A stretch of DNA of 64,000 nucleotides from Apostichopus japonicus (lineage: Eukaryota > Echinodermata > Holothuroidea > Aspidochirotida > Stichopodidae). The DNA lies in the NCBI RefSeq assembly GCF_037975245.1, contig NC_092569.1:2083501-2147500 (forward strand). Reading direction: 5' to 3'. This document shows, piece after piece, positions 10,846-23,404 of the stretch (positions within the stretch are counted from its first letter, which is position 1; each line of letters opens with the position of its first letter). The translations under genes and the position numbers were made by a program. The notes beneath the pieces were generated by a model. It saw nothing but the letters and a program-made list of their open reading frames with translations, was not told the origin of the DNA and made no database searches.

Positions 10846-12836
10846 AACACTCTCTTTCGTTCTCAGCTTTATGTCAACAAGGTCTAGTAACACTCACGTG
10901 AATCAATACATGATTCCACTTGCAATCGAATTGGGAGTTTTAATATACTCCGTTTCGCCTATTAACATTAATGCCCACATACCGTACCATTACACACTAC
11001 CAACTTATATCGGAGATTTTAAACTTACGCATATATGAATTATAGATAGAGCGTGTATGAGTTAGAGTAGACTTGTCATATACTTGGGATGCGTTTGCAT
11101 ATGGATGAGGTATGTTTCTTTTCTTAAATAAGTACTTAAACATTGACGACCTTCGAATCATTGGCTATTCTTATCATACCGATTACTAAAATATCACTGT
11201 TCTAAAATAAAGAGGAAAATTGATCTGAGAAAGAAACTATATACGATTCATGACAATAATGAAATTTGTCTAAATAAGTGCATGAACAATGGATAGGAAT
11301 GGTCGTCTTAATCTGTAGCGTGGACGAATGAAGGGTAAGATTATGTATGTTAGATAATCTCTTAGATGATCTCTTTCAACAAACTCTCATTCATTTAGTC
11401 ATAACCGAAGTTATCGAATAAACTGGTCAGCGTTCCATGTAAGGGCGATTACACGATGAAGTCAAGAAGTTGATTAAATCAACATTTCTTTCGTTTAACA
11501 GCTGAATTAGGACAAAGATGTACAAATCATATTTCATTGTTGTAGAAAACAAAAAGATTAGCAAGACTATCGTAGAAGCAGTTTATGTGCAGATAACAAT
11601 TGCCCCTACGTGTTGATTCGCTTTAAAATCAGACGTGCAAATTTCATTAATAGAGGATTGTGTATACCTTTGGAACTATTAGTTTAACAGAATCACAAAC
11701 ATATGTTGCCAATACTTAGGCAGTTTTATTGTAGAGTTCAATCAAAAATCAAATTCGCACCATAGCTATAGTATTCCGTATATTTAAATCTACTTAACCT
11801 GTGTTTGCTTATTGAAGTACTACAGTATTATGGTCACCATGGCGTATCTGTATACGAAACCAATGTATGTATCCAAAGATGGCATCGACTGAGAATGCAA
11901 CCCACGGCTCAGGCTTCCGTCTTGCCTGACGTAACGTAATGTTTGACGTCAATGTGATGTAATGATCCGACATCTTTAATGTTATAAAATCAATGAGTTT
12001 TGTCTAATGGTTTGTGATTGGAAAGTTTAGATTGAATAACAGAGGAAGTATGAAATGTTATTCATATGCCTTAATGTGACCGTTAATTAATTTGGGCTAC
12101 TTTCGTATAAGTAACCATTTAGTCTTACCTTTCCTAATCACGTGAGTGCTCGACAGTCGTAGTTTGAGTCGTCGAACGCTTTACATAAATAAGGTTGCTA
12201 AGCTACAGAAACAAAGGAACATTCCTAAGTAATTTATTCATTTATTCGTTCACTTATTATCCGCTAACTTTAAACAGTAATAAGAAATAAAACAAACAAC
12301 GCCATTTTCCTTTCCACAAGCATAGCTATATAGGTTTGGGTTGTATGACAAATTAGCACGCAACGTAATTTGCGCTTGACAAAAGCGTGTTAGGCTATGG
12401 TGGTCAAACAATGCCACTCTCACGACAAAACAGTCATTAATTTACCTAATTAAACCAGACACTATTGAATTTTACCTTCGCTTTCATATACATTCGGTCA
12501 ATTTTTAAAAGTAACGTAAAAAAACAAAATAATACTTATACGATATTTTGAATACACTTCGTACAAGAGAAACTACTGTAGAATTTGTTCTCTTCTATCG
12601 TTTGTATTTTCTGTCTAATTTATTGAAACTCTGTTGCTATAGAAACCAATTTACCTCCCCCAGCAAGCGGCTCTGGCGTGTTTCATCGTTAACAAAATGA
12701 TTCGGCAATTATTAGCTCGGGAAAGGAATTCACAAAACAACCATGCATACATATACAAAACTGGTCATCTGTTTATATAGTTGGTGTATAAAACTATCGG
12801 AGTTCACTGTTTCCTAACGTGATTTATTTATAGCAT
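10846..12836. other. Downstream region of the neurensin-like gene, no other gene seen
   Basis: Probably 3' UTR at first (a possible AATAAA poly(A) signal near 11207-11213) and then AT-rich intergenic DNA. A cluster of CRE-like sites lies at 11928-11962 (see separate entry). No protein-coding signal is recognised. Confidence 0.35.
11928..11962. promoter_or_regulatory. Cluster of CRE-like sites
   Basis: TGACGTAA at 11928-11935, a full palindromic TGACGTCA at 11944-11951 and TGATGTAA at 11955-11962 lie within 35 bp. These match the CREB/ATF site or its near variants. There is no obvious gene start beside them. They lie about 1.1 kb beyond the neurensin-like stop codon, so a downstream enhancer is possible but unproven. 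Confidence 0.3.
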
Positions 12837-12912
12837 ATATCATTAGCATATATCATATAGCATATATCACATAGCATATATCATAGCATATAGCATATAG
12901 CATATATCATCG
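12837..12912. repeat. Short tandem repeat of GCATATATCAT
   Basis: Six or seven imperfect copies of a motif like AGCATATATCAT in a row. Pure low-complexity sequence, probably unstable. Confidence 0.8.
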
Positions 12913-15900
12913 TAGGAAGATCTGAAGAAAACAGTGCGGGCAGAAAGCTGGTAAGATTGAGGGTTCTTGCCTATAGACTTAAATAAATAATGACTTCTGT
13001 TGCTCAAAATTTTGAATGATTGATCTTTAAATTTTGACCGTTTCCTTGAAATTTAGGGACCCTTTTTTTCCGGAAATGTCGAAATTTGAGTGAGTTATAC
13101 CTCCAAATACCTCTTCTCGACAGATCGAAAAAGCAGTCGAAATTTCGAAGGAATTATGGGGTATATATGAATATAAAACTTAAATAGTTAGGAAAGTGAT
13201 GTGGCAGAAAGCACATTCCTGATCATCAGTATATTTGCCCCAATTTTAAGAAGGTTAAATTTGCTAGAAGTTTTAAGAAGTACTTTTTCAGAGGCTCTAG
13301 TCCTCCATGTTGTTTGCATATACACAGAGGAAGGTTGAGTCTATATACTTCTAAATGTCTCAATAAGGCAAAAGCACTTTGAGGGTGTCAGGTAACGTAC
13401 TTGTTGAAGCTGCATATGAGCTAGCATATTTGGAGGCAATATTTATACTGATAACCTTTAATGTCTGAATTAAAGAGGGAGAGATGAAAAATAATTATGT
13501 TAATATTTAGTCCCCGTAATGAATATTCATTTGATCACGCTGTGGTATAGGTAGACATAATTCTTGCATAATGCCACATCATGAAAAAGAATCACTAAAC
13601 CGTGAAAAGTCATATAATCGTACATCAAGATTGACACATATCAATGAAACAAATCAACATTTAAATAATACATATCTGACGTCAGGCAATCTCTCTAAAG
13701 GCTTTAAAAGACAACAAAAATCGACATTATTCCTTATTTTGTTTACGAATATGAATATGCATATTCTCACTCTGGACACCGAGAACTATTACGTAATACT
13801 CCAACGGAATTTAAAGGAAATACTGAGGTATATGGGACGCATGAAACAAACTTCCTGCGTCAAGGATTGTTTTTCTCGACTCGCTTTGACTATATAATAT
13901 TCCATTGTAAAAAAAAAAAACTTGTCCAAAGGCGACACAGGAAACAGACAATTCACATGCAAAATGTAAGAAATTCCTTGAAAGGGTACTTTTGTGATAT
14001 CAATTTTATTGATTTCAGAATAGAGTACTTTATGTGTTAAATTCGTTGACGTCTCCTTCTATGCGAACAATATGGACATGGTCTTGGTTTACGATGGAAT
14101 AATTTTAGCAAAGCCTGGGGTTATATGACGACATGACTTATTGCGCAATCCATGACTGATCCAAATCAAATGAATTAAACTGCAATATATTATTCCTAAA
14201 AAACGGAACAAGCCATGCCGTGGGAGATGGGATCAATATATGTCGTTTCAACAATTAAGTTCTGTTGTATCTCTTCATAAGCCTCCTTTACTTGCAATTC
14301 CAAATTCGTGTATGGTCATTCTTGTACAATCAATCTATACTTGAATTTCATGCAGATTCTTTCACAAGCCCGCTAGATTAACTTTTTCTATGACGTACAT
14401 GAGTTTTGTTTAATTTTATCCAAATAAAAAATCGTAATGAAAAAAAGAAAGAAAAAACACGTCATTAATTGAACAAGGGTCAGTTGTTTCATTATGGTAC
14501 TCCAAATAACTTAATTTCACTTTAGCTACGGTATACAGGACATTAGTTATCGATCACTTCCTTTGAATATGGATTTCCAGCCTACGAAGAAGCAAGTATA
14601 CATATACCGTACTCTACCCCTGATGAGTGCGTGGATGGCCGGCGTATAGCTATTAGTAAGTATTACGGCTATTGTAGAATATGAAAGGTTGGTTTGTAAG
14701 GCGCGCCATAAGTGGCAATCAACATAAGTGATGCATCGCATATAGGCATGGATGAATAACTTCAGACTGTTTGCCTTTCAAGGTTAAGCAAATATTCGGG
14801 CGCTTATTTTCCCTTTTTTTTTACATTTTTATCGAGAATCGTATGATATGTGTCCGATTTCAAATTTAATATTTTCAAAAGGTAACAAAAAATCCTTCCA
14901 AGGACTGGATGTGTTCACCAATATTTAAAAAAAAGAGAGAAAAAAATTAAATTTGTTCGATAAAGTGAAAGTTGACTTTTGGATTGTTGACTGGTTGGAA
15001 AGTTGACTGGTTGCATTCCCTGCAGGAGCTGATAGTTGTTATGAAAAGTAGCATCAATCTTTTAGTAATATCATAGCACATATCTATTTCTCTCATTATG
15101 GACTTATCACCATCTACGCTTTTGATCAAGTTCCAAAATTCCCTCTCGCAAATCTGTAAAGGGATACGGTATGGAATCAATCTCAAAATATAATTAAAAT
15201 GATCAGGATGAATTACCAATTTTTGCGTATAATGTTTGTTTTTTGTTTTCCTTTAAATTATCCTTGTAATTCGATGCGATTGCGGATAAGGCAAAATGTA
15301 ATATCACAGATAATGAGACAAATATTGAAGCATAGTTCAGATCAATGCTGGGTGCGAATGACAGCGCCCGATGTATAGTGGCGTCAGAAAGAAGTGTTCT
15401 CTTCAGCGTGTGTGTGTGCGGGGGGGGGGGGCAGGGGAGGGAGGCTGAACCTCTGGATCCTGGGGTCAATTGGTAGGCCCGGGGAAATATGGGATATAGA
15501 ATAATGCATATTTATTTTTAAAATATAATAAGTAAATATGAAGAAATCAACAAGCCTTGGGCACGGTTACATAAATGTTCACGCGACCCGACATGACTCT
15601 CGATACCAGGATGTGCGCGTGTTATGGGGCGGGGGGGGGGGGGGGTGGCGATTCAAGAAATGAGTCCGTGTTCCCTTGATAGGGACAAGTTAATTAAGAT
15701 AATGTTTTGGCTGATACACACACCTTATGGGGTCATAATCCTATACAAGCCCTCATCAGTTATTGCGACGTTATATAGATCACCAAATGGTAAACACTGT
15801 TAGCGTCTTGTATTGTTTTGGTTCAAATATACGTTCACATTTCAGCCATCAATATTCATAAAAGAGTGACAGTTACAAATTGCACTCAAGTTCCACTTGG

Positions 15901-18900
15901 ATGCTTAAGAGTGAAGTCTCTTTCTGAATCCCCCTCCCCCCACCCCCACCCTCTCTCTCTCTCCTTCTGCTAAATATATTAAAAATATGCCTCGGAACTA
16001 AATTCTTAGTTTAAAAATTGGGTCTGCTTTCCCAGGAATTTGATTAAGCCATCTATATACCGCGCCGCGTGGTCTACACTCGGGAATAACATGGAGACCA
16101 TTTCCATGTTCTTTATAATCTCCTCTTTTTTTGATGGGATTTTTGCTTCGCTGCATCTTCTAACTTCGTTTCGTCAAGGACATTACGCATTAAAATATTC
16201 TCAAATATACACCTATAGCATAACTAACAATCTTGCATGTTCATATACAGAGTCCATATATACAACACATGTATTTGCGTCGTATACCTGTAAGTACTTC
16301 CGGGTTACTGAATCTAGTCATAATTAAGGCGGAAGCACTTGAATCCAATTGACTGGTCTACATATACAGCATCACGTATACCTGCAGAAAATATAAGTGG
16401 ATTTCTATGGTTTTTAATTTTTATTTTCTCCTGATTTTGAGATGGGTGATTTTCTTGACAGCATTTCAATATTCACAATCGCCAAGGCTATATATAATAC
16501 AACGTTAATAACCGATACGTATTAGCTTACCTTTCATGGTTCCTATACTGCGCATGTAAAAGCATCGCGACAATCTAGGATGCAGAACATTTTCGACGAA
16601 TTTTTCTAAGTAATTTAGTTCAGCCACCAGAATATTTCTCTCGTCCGATATTTTTTTTTTTTGGTAAAGTGGCCATTCATTCATCCTGATAGCAGTGAAT
16701 GTATAAAGAGAGTTTCTGTAATTACCAATCATCAATATACCATTTCATATTGCGCATGTGCAGTTCAGCTCATAAAATAACAAATATTTTTTTGAGTAAC
16801 ACTCTTTCACAGAAAGAAGATGATATTTTCTATTTTTGTTCACAATAATGACATTTCAGAAGCTCTTTTAAAAATTGTCATGATATTGATTTGATTTATT
16901 TCATATTCCGATTGAAATGTAATCATATGTGAGATGCCTTCATTTTAAGTTAAGCTCAAAAGTAAATATGGGCATATGAATTGCTTCAATTAATGGACCT
17001 ATTGATACATATATCGGTATACTTCCTGACAGCCAAACAATCATAACATATTTCTTGTTTTTATTTAAATCTCATACTGATCTAAAAATGACATACTTAA
17101 TAAATAAAATCTGAATTTTGCCTTCAGTCTTTTTTCACAAAGCTTCTTCTCCCTTTATATTTAACAGCCATAAAAAAAAATACATCTTTTTTTTTGTCAT
17201 TTATCACAATTCCGTCCAAATTGTCAAAGTTCTCTGTCGTCTATATATATATACAATATAATTGCCTTTCGTCAAATATTTAATCGATTTGGCAACTGAA
17301 GCCACTTTAAGTTGAAAGAAAATAATCTTTCTCGTTTTTTGCTTTGAAGAGTAGCCTACTGCAGGCATTATTCTATTTACATTGATATCCAGGTACGCAT
17401 AATTTATAGTTACAACATTATATTTATTAGTCCTCTTTCGCATTTCCGTTGATGTGACTGGTGGCAAAAACATTAGAAACAGCCGTTTTGTCACGTTTAG
17501 AGCGGGCAAGATTTCTAATGTCAATATTTTCTTATAGGAAATTCTCTGTATATGTACATATATAATATATATTATAGACATAGCCTACACTTACACACTA
17601 CAGAGACGCACGCACACAATCAATGGCCACATTGGTTGGCGAATAGATCTTTCTCGGCGTATAATTATCAACGAAGCCATAAATATTACCCTAACAAAGA
17701 TGACGGGTTGCAATCAACTTCCTCCCAAACAAGAGACGGTGAGAAATTCTTCCTCATGTTTCTACGCAGGTGTTCAAAAGAGACCCCATTAACATTTTAA
17801 ATTTGTCTCATGTGTGTACTAAACTTTAGATAGGTGTGACTTACCTCAAGTTCTTTTGAGACGTGAAGTTATAGAAGTGTATCAAGGTTTAGCAAGCCTT
17901 TATATCCAGAGGGAGTGGGGGGGGGCGCTGGGTGGGTGGGGGAAGAGATCAACGCAGGTGGATCGCCGTCCCTGGGAAAAGGGTTAATGTTTTTGCCTAT
18001 CTCAGGGGGCTAAGATGCCAAGTGATGCAATCTTTTCCATTAATTTCCCTATATTTGTATTTGTATAGTCATTTTCAAAATTCAAATGGATTCCAAGAAA
18101 AGAAAAAAAGAGATGGAATTTTGATTATGTCGGTCCATATTCCGTACTTACCAGATATATCACAAACTTTCAAATTGTAAGTGCCAGAAGGGAATTTGTT
18201 TCTAAGTAAAACAATTAGACTATTTGTAGGCCTATGCCATAAAACTGATGAAAACTAGGCGGTAGTTTTGTTGGTTTATTGATTTAATAGGATAGGAGTT
18301 TTATACGTGCATATACAACCTTACCTTTTTTTTTGAGCTAGAAATTTTGAAAAAACTGAAATCATTTAGGGTGGCATATTCCCCCCTCCCGCCCCCCCCC
18401 CCCCCCTCCCCGTGGCTACGTACCTGAAGTTCAGCATAGAATATATGAATCTTTGGTATTAAGAAAAGTACCCTTCCTGCATGATTCTCAAATGAAATGA
18501 TTTTTTCTATATGATTACCATCACACAAAACAAAGCTTATTAGTTGGCATACTGGCTTATGTAACCAGGCTGTATATTGTTACGCAAGTTCGACTGACGG
18601 AAGACTACAATATTGTATAAACGCGAGAGGGAAGTTCACAGATTATTCGGCGCGCATAATAATGAACGAGTTTAATAATGGTGCGACATTTATGGAGATA
18701 ATCATGATCATATAGAAATCCCACAATCATGGGTGGATAAAGGGTTTGATTGGATTTGTTAACAAAAGGCTAATCCAGTACCCGCCCCCACCACTCCATA
18801 CCCACTCCCCCACCCTCCGCACGTACCTCGGTTATTCAATTCTGGTTTATAACGTGTACAGTATTTTTGTACGGCTTAATCCTCAGAATGAAGAAAACAT

Positions 18901-19175
18901 GACATAAGCTATTGAGAACTAAACCAGAAATGCAAAGAAAGCTAAGCAAAAAATTAACAACAACAACAAGCAAACAAACAAAGAAGCAAACACAAACAAA
19001 CAATAGTATAAACGAGAACTCGTAGAGGCACTGCAGGGCTCCGTCACAAGTCATGATTGCTTGTGTGTTCACTTAACCTCTATAAAGAAGAAGAACCTAT
19101 AAGAGGTATTCCTCATTTCATTTCGCCATGCAGGAAATATTTATGATGTGTATATATCATAAAACGTTGCTTCTG
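12913..19175. other. Gene-poor intergenic region
   Basis: AT-rich sequence with several G or C homopolymer runs (near 15420, 15630, 17915, 18390). Open frames exist (for example 13571-13897 plus strand, 108 residues; 14947-15219 minus strand; 16505-16735 minus strand with a GTAAGC donor-like end near 16533) but none shows a recognisable motif or a convincing set of splice sites, so no gene is called. Confidence 0.35.
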
Positions 19176-19190
19176 ACAGATTCCTTTTGA
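19176..19190. repeat. Left target-site duplication of the Penelope-like insertion
   Basis: The 15-mer ACAGATTCCTTTTGA at 19176-19190 is repeated exactly at 21685-21699. The two copies bracket the whole palindromic Penelope-like block, so it entered as one unit. Confidence 0.75.
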
Positions 19191-19268
19191 ATCAAAATAA
19201 AATGAAACTGTTAGCAAACTGCTTATCCACTAGAGAGCCTGTGTAATAGAATGTGTAAAAGAAAGTTG

Positions 19269-19307
19269 GCCTGACGTTTCGATCCTAGCAGGATCTTCTT
19301 CAGAGGC
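19269..19307 (-). ncRNA. Hammerhead-ribozyme-like motif in the left Penelope arm
   Basis: Read on the minus strand: stem I strand GCCT, core CTGAAGA, one extra A, stem II GATCC-TGCTA-GGATC, core GAAA, then CGTC (cleavage expected after the C) and AGGC, which pairs with GCCT. Stem III would be very short, as in the minimal hammerheads reported from Penelope-like elements, which may act as dimers. It is an exact copy of the motif at 21632-21670. The extra A between core and stem II departs from the textbook core. Confidence 0.65.
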
Positions 19308-19617
19308 TAAATGACAAGTTACAGTAACAGAGGGGACAAAAACACGCACAGAAAACAGACAGGTTAATGAGCACGGTGAACACAATGGGATGGATGAAAG
19401 GGGATTATAAGTAGAAAGCAACAGGAGAAGAGGAGAGGAAGGAGATAAACTGTGGAGGGACAAAGAGAGGATTAAAGGCACAGGGTAAGGAATAAACTGG
19501 AGAGGGACAAAGACAGAAAGGTGTGAAGAAAAATGGAGGGGAAGAGAGCTGTTAGAAGAAGAGTGAAAGGGGGGGGGGGAGGGAGAAAGGGGAGAAGGAG
19601 TAGGGAACAGAGGAAAG

Positions 19618-20285
19618 TTAGTCATGTCCTTCCTGAATGTTCAGCCCATGAGGTTGAATGGTACGAAGGCGTTGCATCCAGAGCCTCTCTCTGCTGATTC
19701 GTACTAGGTCAGGACGGCTACCTAAGGATTCAATCCCCTGTAGGGACATGTCGTTAATGGTATGGTTGGGAAGGTTAAAATGTTCTCCAACTGGGGTCTC
19801 AGTCTTCATGGTGTTGACTGTGGATCTGTGACCATAGAATCGCTTCTTGAGGGTGGTTTTGGTTTCGCCAACATACTGGATGCCGCAAACTCTACAAGAG
19901 ATCAGATAGATGACATTGGTGGTAGTGCAAGTGATGTGACCCTTAGTCTTGTGTGTGAGTTGCATGCTGTGGCTGGTGATGGAATTGGATTCAACAATGT
20001 GGTGGCTGCAGACGATGCATCTCGAAGTACGATCACATTTGAAGGTACCATGCTGAATGGGTGTGGGGTTAGAAGTAAGAGGTGGAACAGCAGCACGTAC
20101 AAGAAGGTCTCGTAGGTTGCGTGGTCGTCTGTAGGCGATGATGGGTTTTTCAGGGACGGCTCGTTGGAGTCTATCTGAAGTGAGGAGAATGTTGTGGTTG
20201 TTAGAGGTGATTTTCTGAAGGGGAGGAAGATTAGGGTGGAAAGTAACAACCAGGGGCAGCTTGTTGTCGCAATCTCGTCCCTTTT
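19618..20285 (-). pseudogene. Penelope GIY-YIG endonuclease, partial inverted copy
   Basis: The minus-strand frame from 20285 down to the stop at 19618 is open and repeats the last ~220 codons of the plus-strand copy: a Cys-rich stretch (CDRTSRCIVCSHH), then the GIY-YIG domain. It lacks the whole reverse transcriptase and has no proper start, so it is a truncated passenger generated with the inverted arm. The GIY-YIG part alone reads from an ATG at 19965. Absence of stops and near identity to the other arm mean that the duplication is recent or kept alike by gene conversion. Confidence 0.75.
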
Positions 20286-21318
20286 AGTCAATTCTTTCCA
20301 CAGCACCATCAAATTCACCTCTGATTACTCTCACCAACAGGTTAACTTTCTCGATGTGACTGTTCGCAAGGAACACGGTTCTCTCTCTACAGACTTATAC
20401 ACCAAGCCCACAGACACACACCAGTATCTCCATTCTTCAAGCTGCCATCCCCGTCACTGCAAGTCTGGAATTGCCTACAGTCAAGCACTTCGTCTTCGTC
20501 GCATTTGCTCTAACAATTCCTCTTTCATTCGCCATACAGATGCTTTGGAAAAACACCTTATTGCCAGGGGCCATAGTGCCAGAAGGGTGCGTGAAGCCAT
20601 TCAGAGAGTCCGCTCCCTTTCCAGATCATCTACTTTGGCAGTGAAGGACAAAAAGGGACGAGATTGCGACAACAAGCTGCCCCTGGTTGTTACTTTCCAC
20701 CCTAATCTTCCTCCCCTTCAGAAAATCACCTCTAACAACCACAACATTCTCCTCACTTCAGATAGACTCCAACGAGCCGTCCCTGAAAAACCCATCATCG
20801 CCTACAGACGACCACGCAACCTACGAGACCTTCTTGTACGTGCTGCTGTTCCACCTCTTACTTCTAACCCCACACCCATTCAGCATGGTACCTTCAAATG
20901 TGATCGTACTTCGAGATGCATCGTCTGCAGCCACCACATTGTTGAATCCAATTCCATCACCAGCCACAGCATGCAACTCACACACAAGACTAAGGGTCAC
21001 ATCACTTGCACTACCACCAATGTCATCTATCTGATCTCTTGTAGAGTTTGCGGCATCCAGTATGTTGGCGAAACCAAAACCACCCTCAAGAAGCGATTCT
21101 ATGGTCACAGATCCACAGTCAACACCATGAAGACTGAGACCCCAGTTGGAGAACATTTTAACCTTCCCAACCATACCATTAACGACATGTCCCTACAGGG
21201 GATTGAATCCTTAGGTAGCCGTCCTGACCTAGTACGAATCAGCAGAGAGAGGCTCTGGATGCAACGCCTTCGTACCATTCAACCTCATGGGCTGAACATT
21301 CAGGAAGGACATGACTAA
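20286..21318 (+). pseudogene. Penelope-like element ORF, 3' part (RT end plus GIY-YIG endonuclease)
   Basis: About 343 codons remain. The first ~100 residues are the end of the reverse transcriptase (FLDVTVRKEHGSLSTDLYTK, then PTDTHQYLH), lacking the catalytic YxDD region, so the copy is 5'-truncated. Next come the Cys-rich linker CDRTSRCIVCSHH and the GIY-YIG nuclease: YLISCRVCGIQYVGETK, the catalytic-region arginine in KKRFYGHR, and the glutamate-bearing helix RERLWMQRL before HGLN. In Penelope-like elements the nuclease nicks DNA to prime reverse transcription. The open frame runs upstream to 20194, but 20194-20285 is antisense of the left arm and is not element coding sequence. The nuclease part looks intact; the element cannot be autonomous. 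Confidence 0.85.
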
Positions 21319-21687
21319 CTTTCCTCTGTTCCCTACTCCTTCTCCCCTTTCTCCCTCCCCCCCCCCCCCCTTTCACTCTTCTTCTAACAGCTCTCTTCCC
21401 CTCCATTTTTCTTCACACCTTTCTGTCTTTGTCCCTCTCCAGTTTATTCCTTACCCTGTGCCTTTAATCCTCTCTTTGTCCCTCCACAGTTTATCTCCTT
21501 CCTCTCCTCTTCTCCTGTTGCTTTCTACTTATAATCCCCTTTCATCCATCCCATTGTGTTCACCGTGCTCATTAACCTGTCTGTTTTCTGTGCGTGTTTT
21601 TGTCCCCTCTGTTACTGTAACTTGTCATTTAGCCTCTGAAGAAGATCCTGCTAGGATCGAAACGTCAGGCCAACTTTCTTTTACACA
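20651..21687. repeat. Right arm of the 1.03-kb Penelope inverted repeat
   Basis: Reverse complement of 19252-20285. The inner junction is at CTTTT (20281-20285) against AAAAGGG (20651). The arms would form a very long hairpin in single-stranded DNA or RNA. Confidence 0.9.
21632..21670 (+). ncRNA. Hammerhead-ribozyme-like motif in the right Penelope arm
   Basis: Stem I strand GCCT (21632-21635), core CTGAAGA (21636-21642), extra A (21643), stem II GATCC (21644-21648), loop TGCTA, GGATC (21654-21658), core GAAA (21659-21662), CGTC (21663-21666, expected cleavage after C21666) and AGGC (21667-21670) closing stem I. Further out, TTA and CAA can add pairs beyond one mismatch. Hammerhead motifs are established in Penelope-like elements, where they may process the RNA. 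The extra A recalls the extra core adenosine described for one viroid hammerhead. Activity is not shown by sequence alone. Confidence 0.7.
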
Positions 21688-21699
21688 GATTCCTTTTGA

Positions 21700-23404
21700 C
21701 GATAAATTGAATTATTTCCTACATATTTACGATGGCTTTTTACCGTGCATATATACTTTAAACATATACATACAGGCATGCCTATATATGATATACAACG
21801 CGGAGTTAATGGGTGGATTTTCATCCATATATTTGATGGCATTTGATGGCGTACGCTTCAACACCTTACCTATATTGAAGATAATATTAAAATTTACACC
21901 GTCAAGACCTGACCTGGGTTGATGCACACAAATCAGGGATGATTCTCTAGATCAAATATCTCAAAATGAGACTTTAAGGAGTATTCCGTTCATAATGAGA
22001 GAGTTACGTATTTGTATATAGACGTAATGCTACAGGGTGTTGTTGCGTATAGTTATTGTATATAAGTACTAAGTGTTCATTATTGCTTTTTTCTATATGA
22101 AGTATCGACATTACATGACTACCGACAAGTGCAGTGTATCTTGGGTCGCACCCCCCCCCCACCCTCCCGCACGAAAAAAATAACGACACGAAAGAACACA
22201 AAAATATTCTTCAAATTTGAAAGTGGACATAATTTAATATAAGAGAAAGAGAAGGTGATGGATGGGAGGGGGAGGGGCGGGGCGGACAGAGATGGAGGCG
22301 GGGAATACTATATGAATGACTTTCAGCTTTGGGTTGAGTATCAAGTTTTTTCCTTGTTGAACAACAATTAGCCCTCCAGATATGAAGCAGCAAAATCTTA
22401 CGCTATTATCACGTGACCGCTTGTCACCTTGTTGGAACGAATTGTATGATTGTATGTTTTGGTGCTTGCAGACGGTTCATCAATCTCTTAAACATACACT
22501 CAATGTTAAAATAATAATACTGTTGATCAAATTGATTTAATGCTGTGGTATTGACATTTTATATTTCAAATTCAAACATGTCGTAAACTGCACATGTATC
22601 GTACGGATGGTGTCTCATTAACAATTTTTTTTTTATGTATTTAGTTTTATAAATTTCTCATATGACTCATATTTTTTACGGAGCAGGGGCAACGTTATGA
22701 TGTTCGATGTGTTATATTTTCATACATTGGCTAAAATAAATAAATGAAATGAAATGAACTAGTAGCACATTGTCGCACAGTACCAAAACAGTTTTATAGC
22801 ATACATTACGACAAATTTAAAGAAATATCTCTCACAGAATATTTCTCAGTATAGTATTCTCCATTAGCGCACAGGTTAATATGAGTATGCGTGACAACAC
22901 TATCTTCAAATCTAGATAGTTACGGTAAATCTCCTTAAATTTAAAGTTGGAAACGCTCCTTAAACGCCAATTACGATCGGATACCACGCGTTCAAAGGAC
23001 ATAATGTTCTCCCGAGCTGATTAAGTAATTGCCTCAGAAGACGTGTCTATATGTACTTCGCCATCACAAGTTCAATTCAGTTTCCTTTTTTTATAGTCAT
23101 GATGAAGAGCAAACCATGAAATGATATTTGAAGAGAGTTATTAGCAAAAGCAAAGCCACAGCTGAGTATAACTTTATAAGAATCGACTGAGAGTAGATGG
23201 TTCTGGTTCCATGGTAACGTGTCACGACAGATAACTACAGCTCCCGACAACTGTTATAGGTTCAAGCCGTCCTTCTTCTTATGCGCAAACCACGTTCAAG
23301 TAGATTCTATCACTCAGTTGTTAACAGAAGTCATATAACAGTTGGATAATTTCTTTCTTACTTGAGATGGGATCTTGTTCACTACGTCGCATCATTACTT
23401 CAAC
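21700..23404. other. AT-rich intergenic sequence
   Basis: After the right target-site duplication (21685-21699) there is AT-rich DNA with a poly-C run near 22150 and a G-rich stretch near 22266-22285. No coding frame with recognisable content and no RNA gene is seen. Confidence 0.4.

Larger units (their letters stand above)
19191..21684 (+). mobile_element. Penelope-like retroelement, 5'-truncated, with inverted duplicate 3' end
   Basis: Two near-identical arms, 19252-20285 and 20651-21687, are reverse complements of each other (about 1034 and 1037 bp, differing mainly in a G/C homopolymer length). A unique 365-bp centre (20286-20650) belongs to the right-hand, plus-strand copy. The right copy encodes the end of the reverse transcriptase and the GIY-YIG endonuclease; the left copy repeats only the 3' part on the minus strand. 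Each arm ends in a hammerhead-ribozyme-like motif. The block is flanked by a 15-bp direct repeat. Penelope-like elements are known for 5' truncation and for inverted or tandem partial copies. The left edge also includes about 61 bp (19191-19251) outside the inverted arm. Confidence 0.85.

Noticed and set aside
13571-13897. 108-codon open frame
   Set aside because: Starts with ATG but has no motif, no splice or promoter context and low-complexity composition; not supported as a gene.
19230-19625. Pro/Ser/Leu-rich frames over the Penelope 3' non-coding region (also 21311-21922)
   Set aside because: CT-rich untranslated tail of the element; the two arms give the same chance frame ending in the ribozyme region.
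20194-20285. N-terminal extension of the Penelope plus-strand frame
   Set aside because: This part is the antisense of the left inverted arm; real element coding begins at the centre, 20286.
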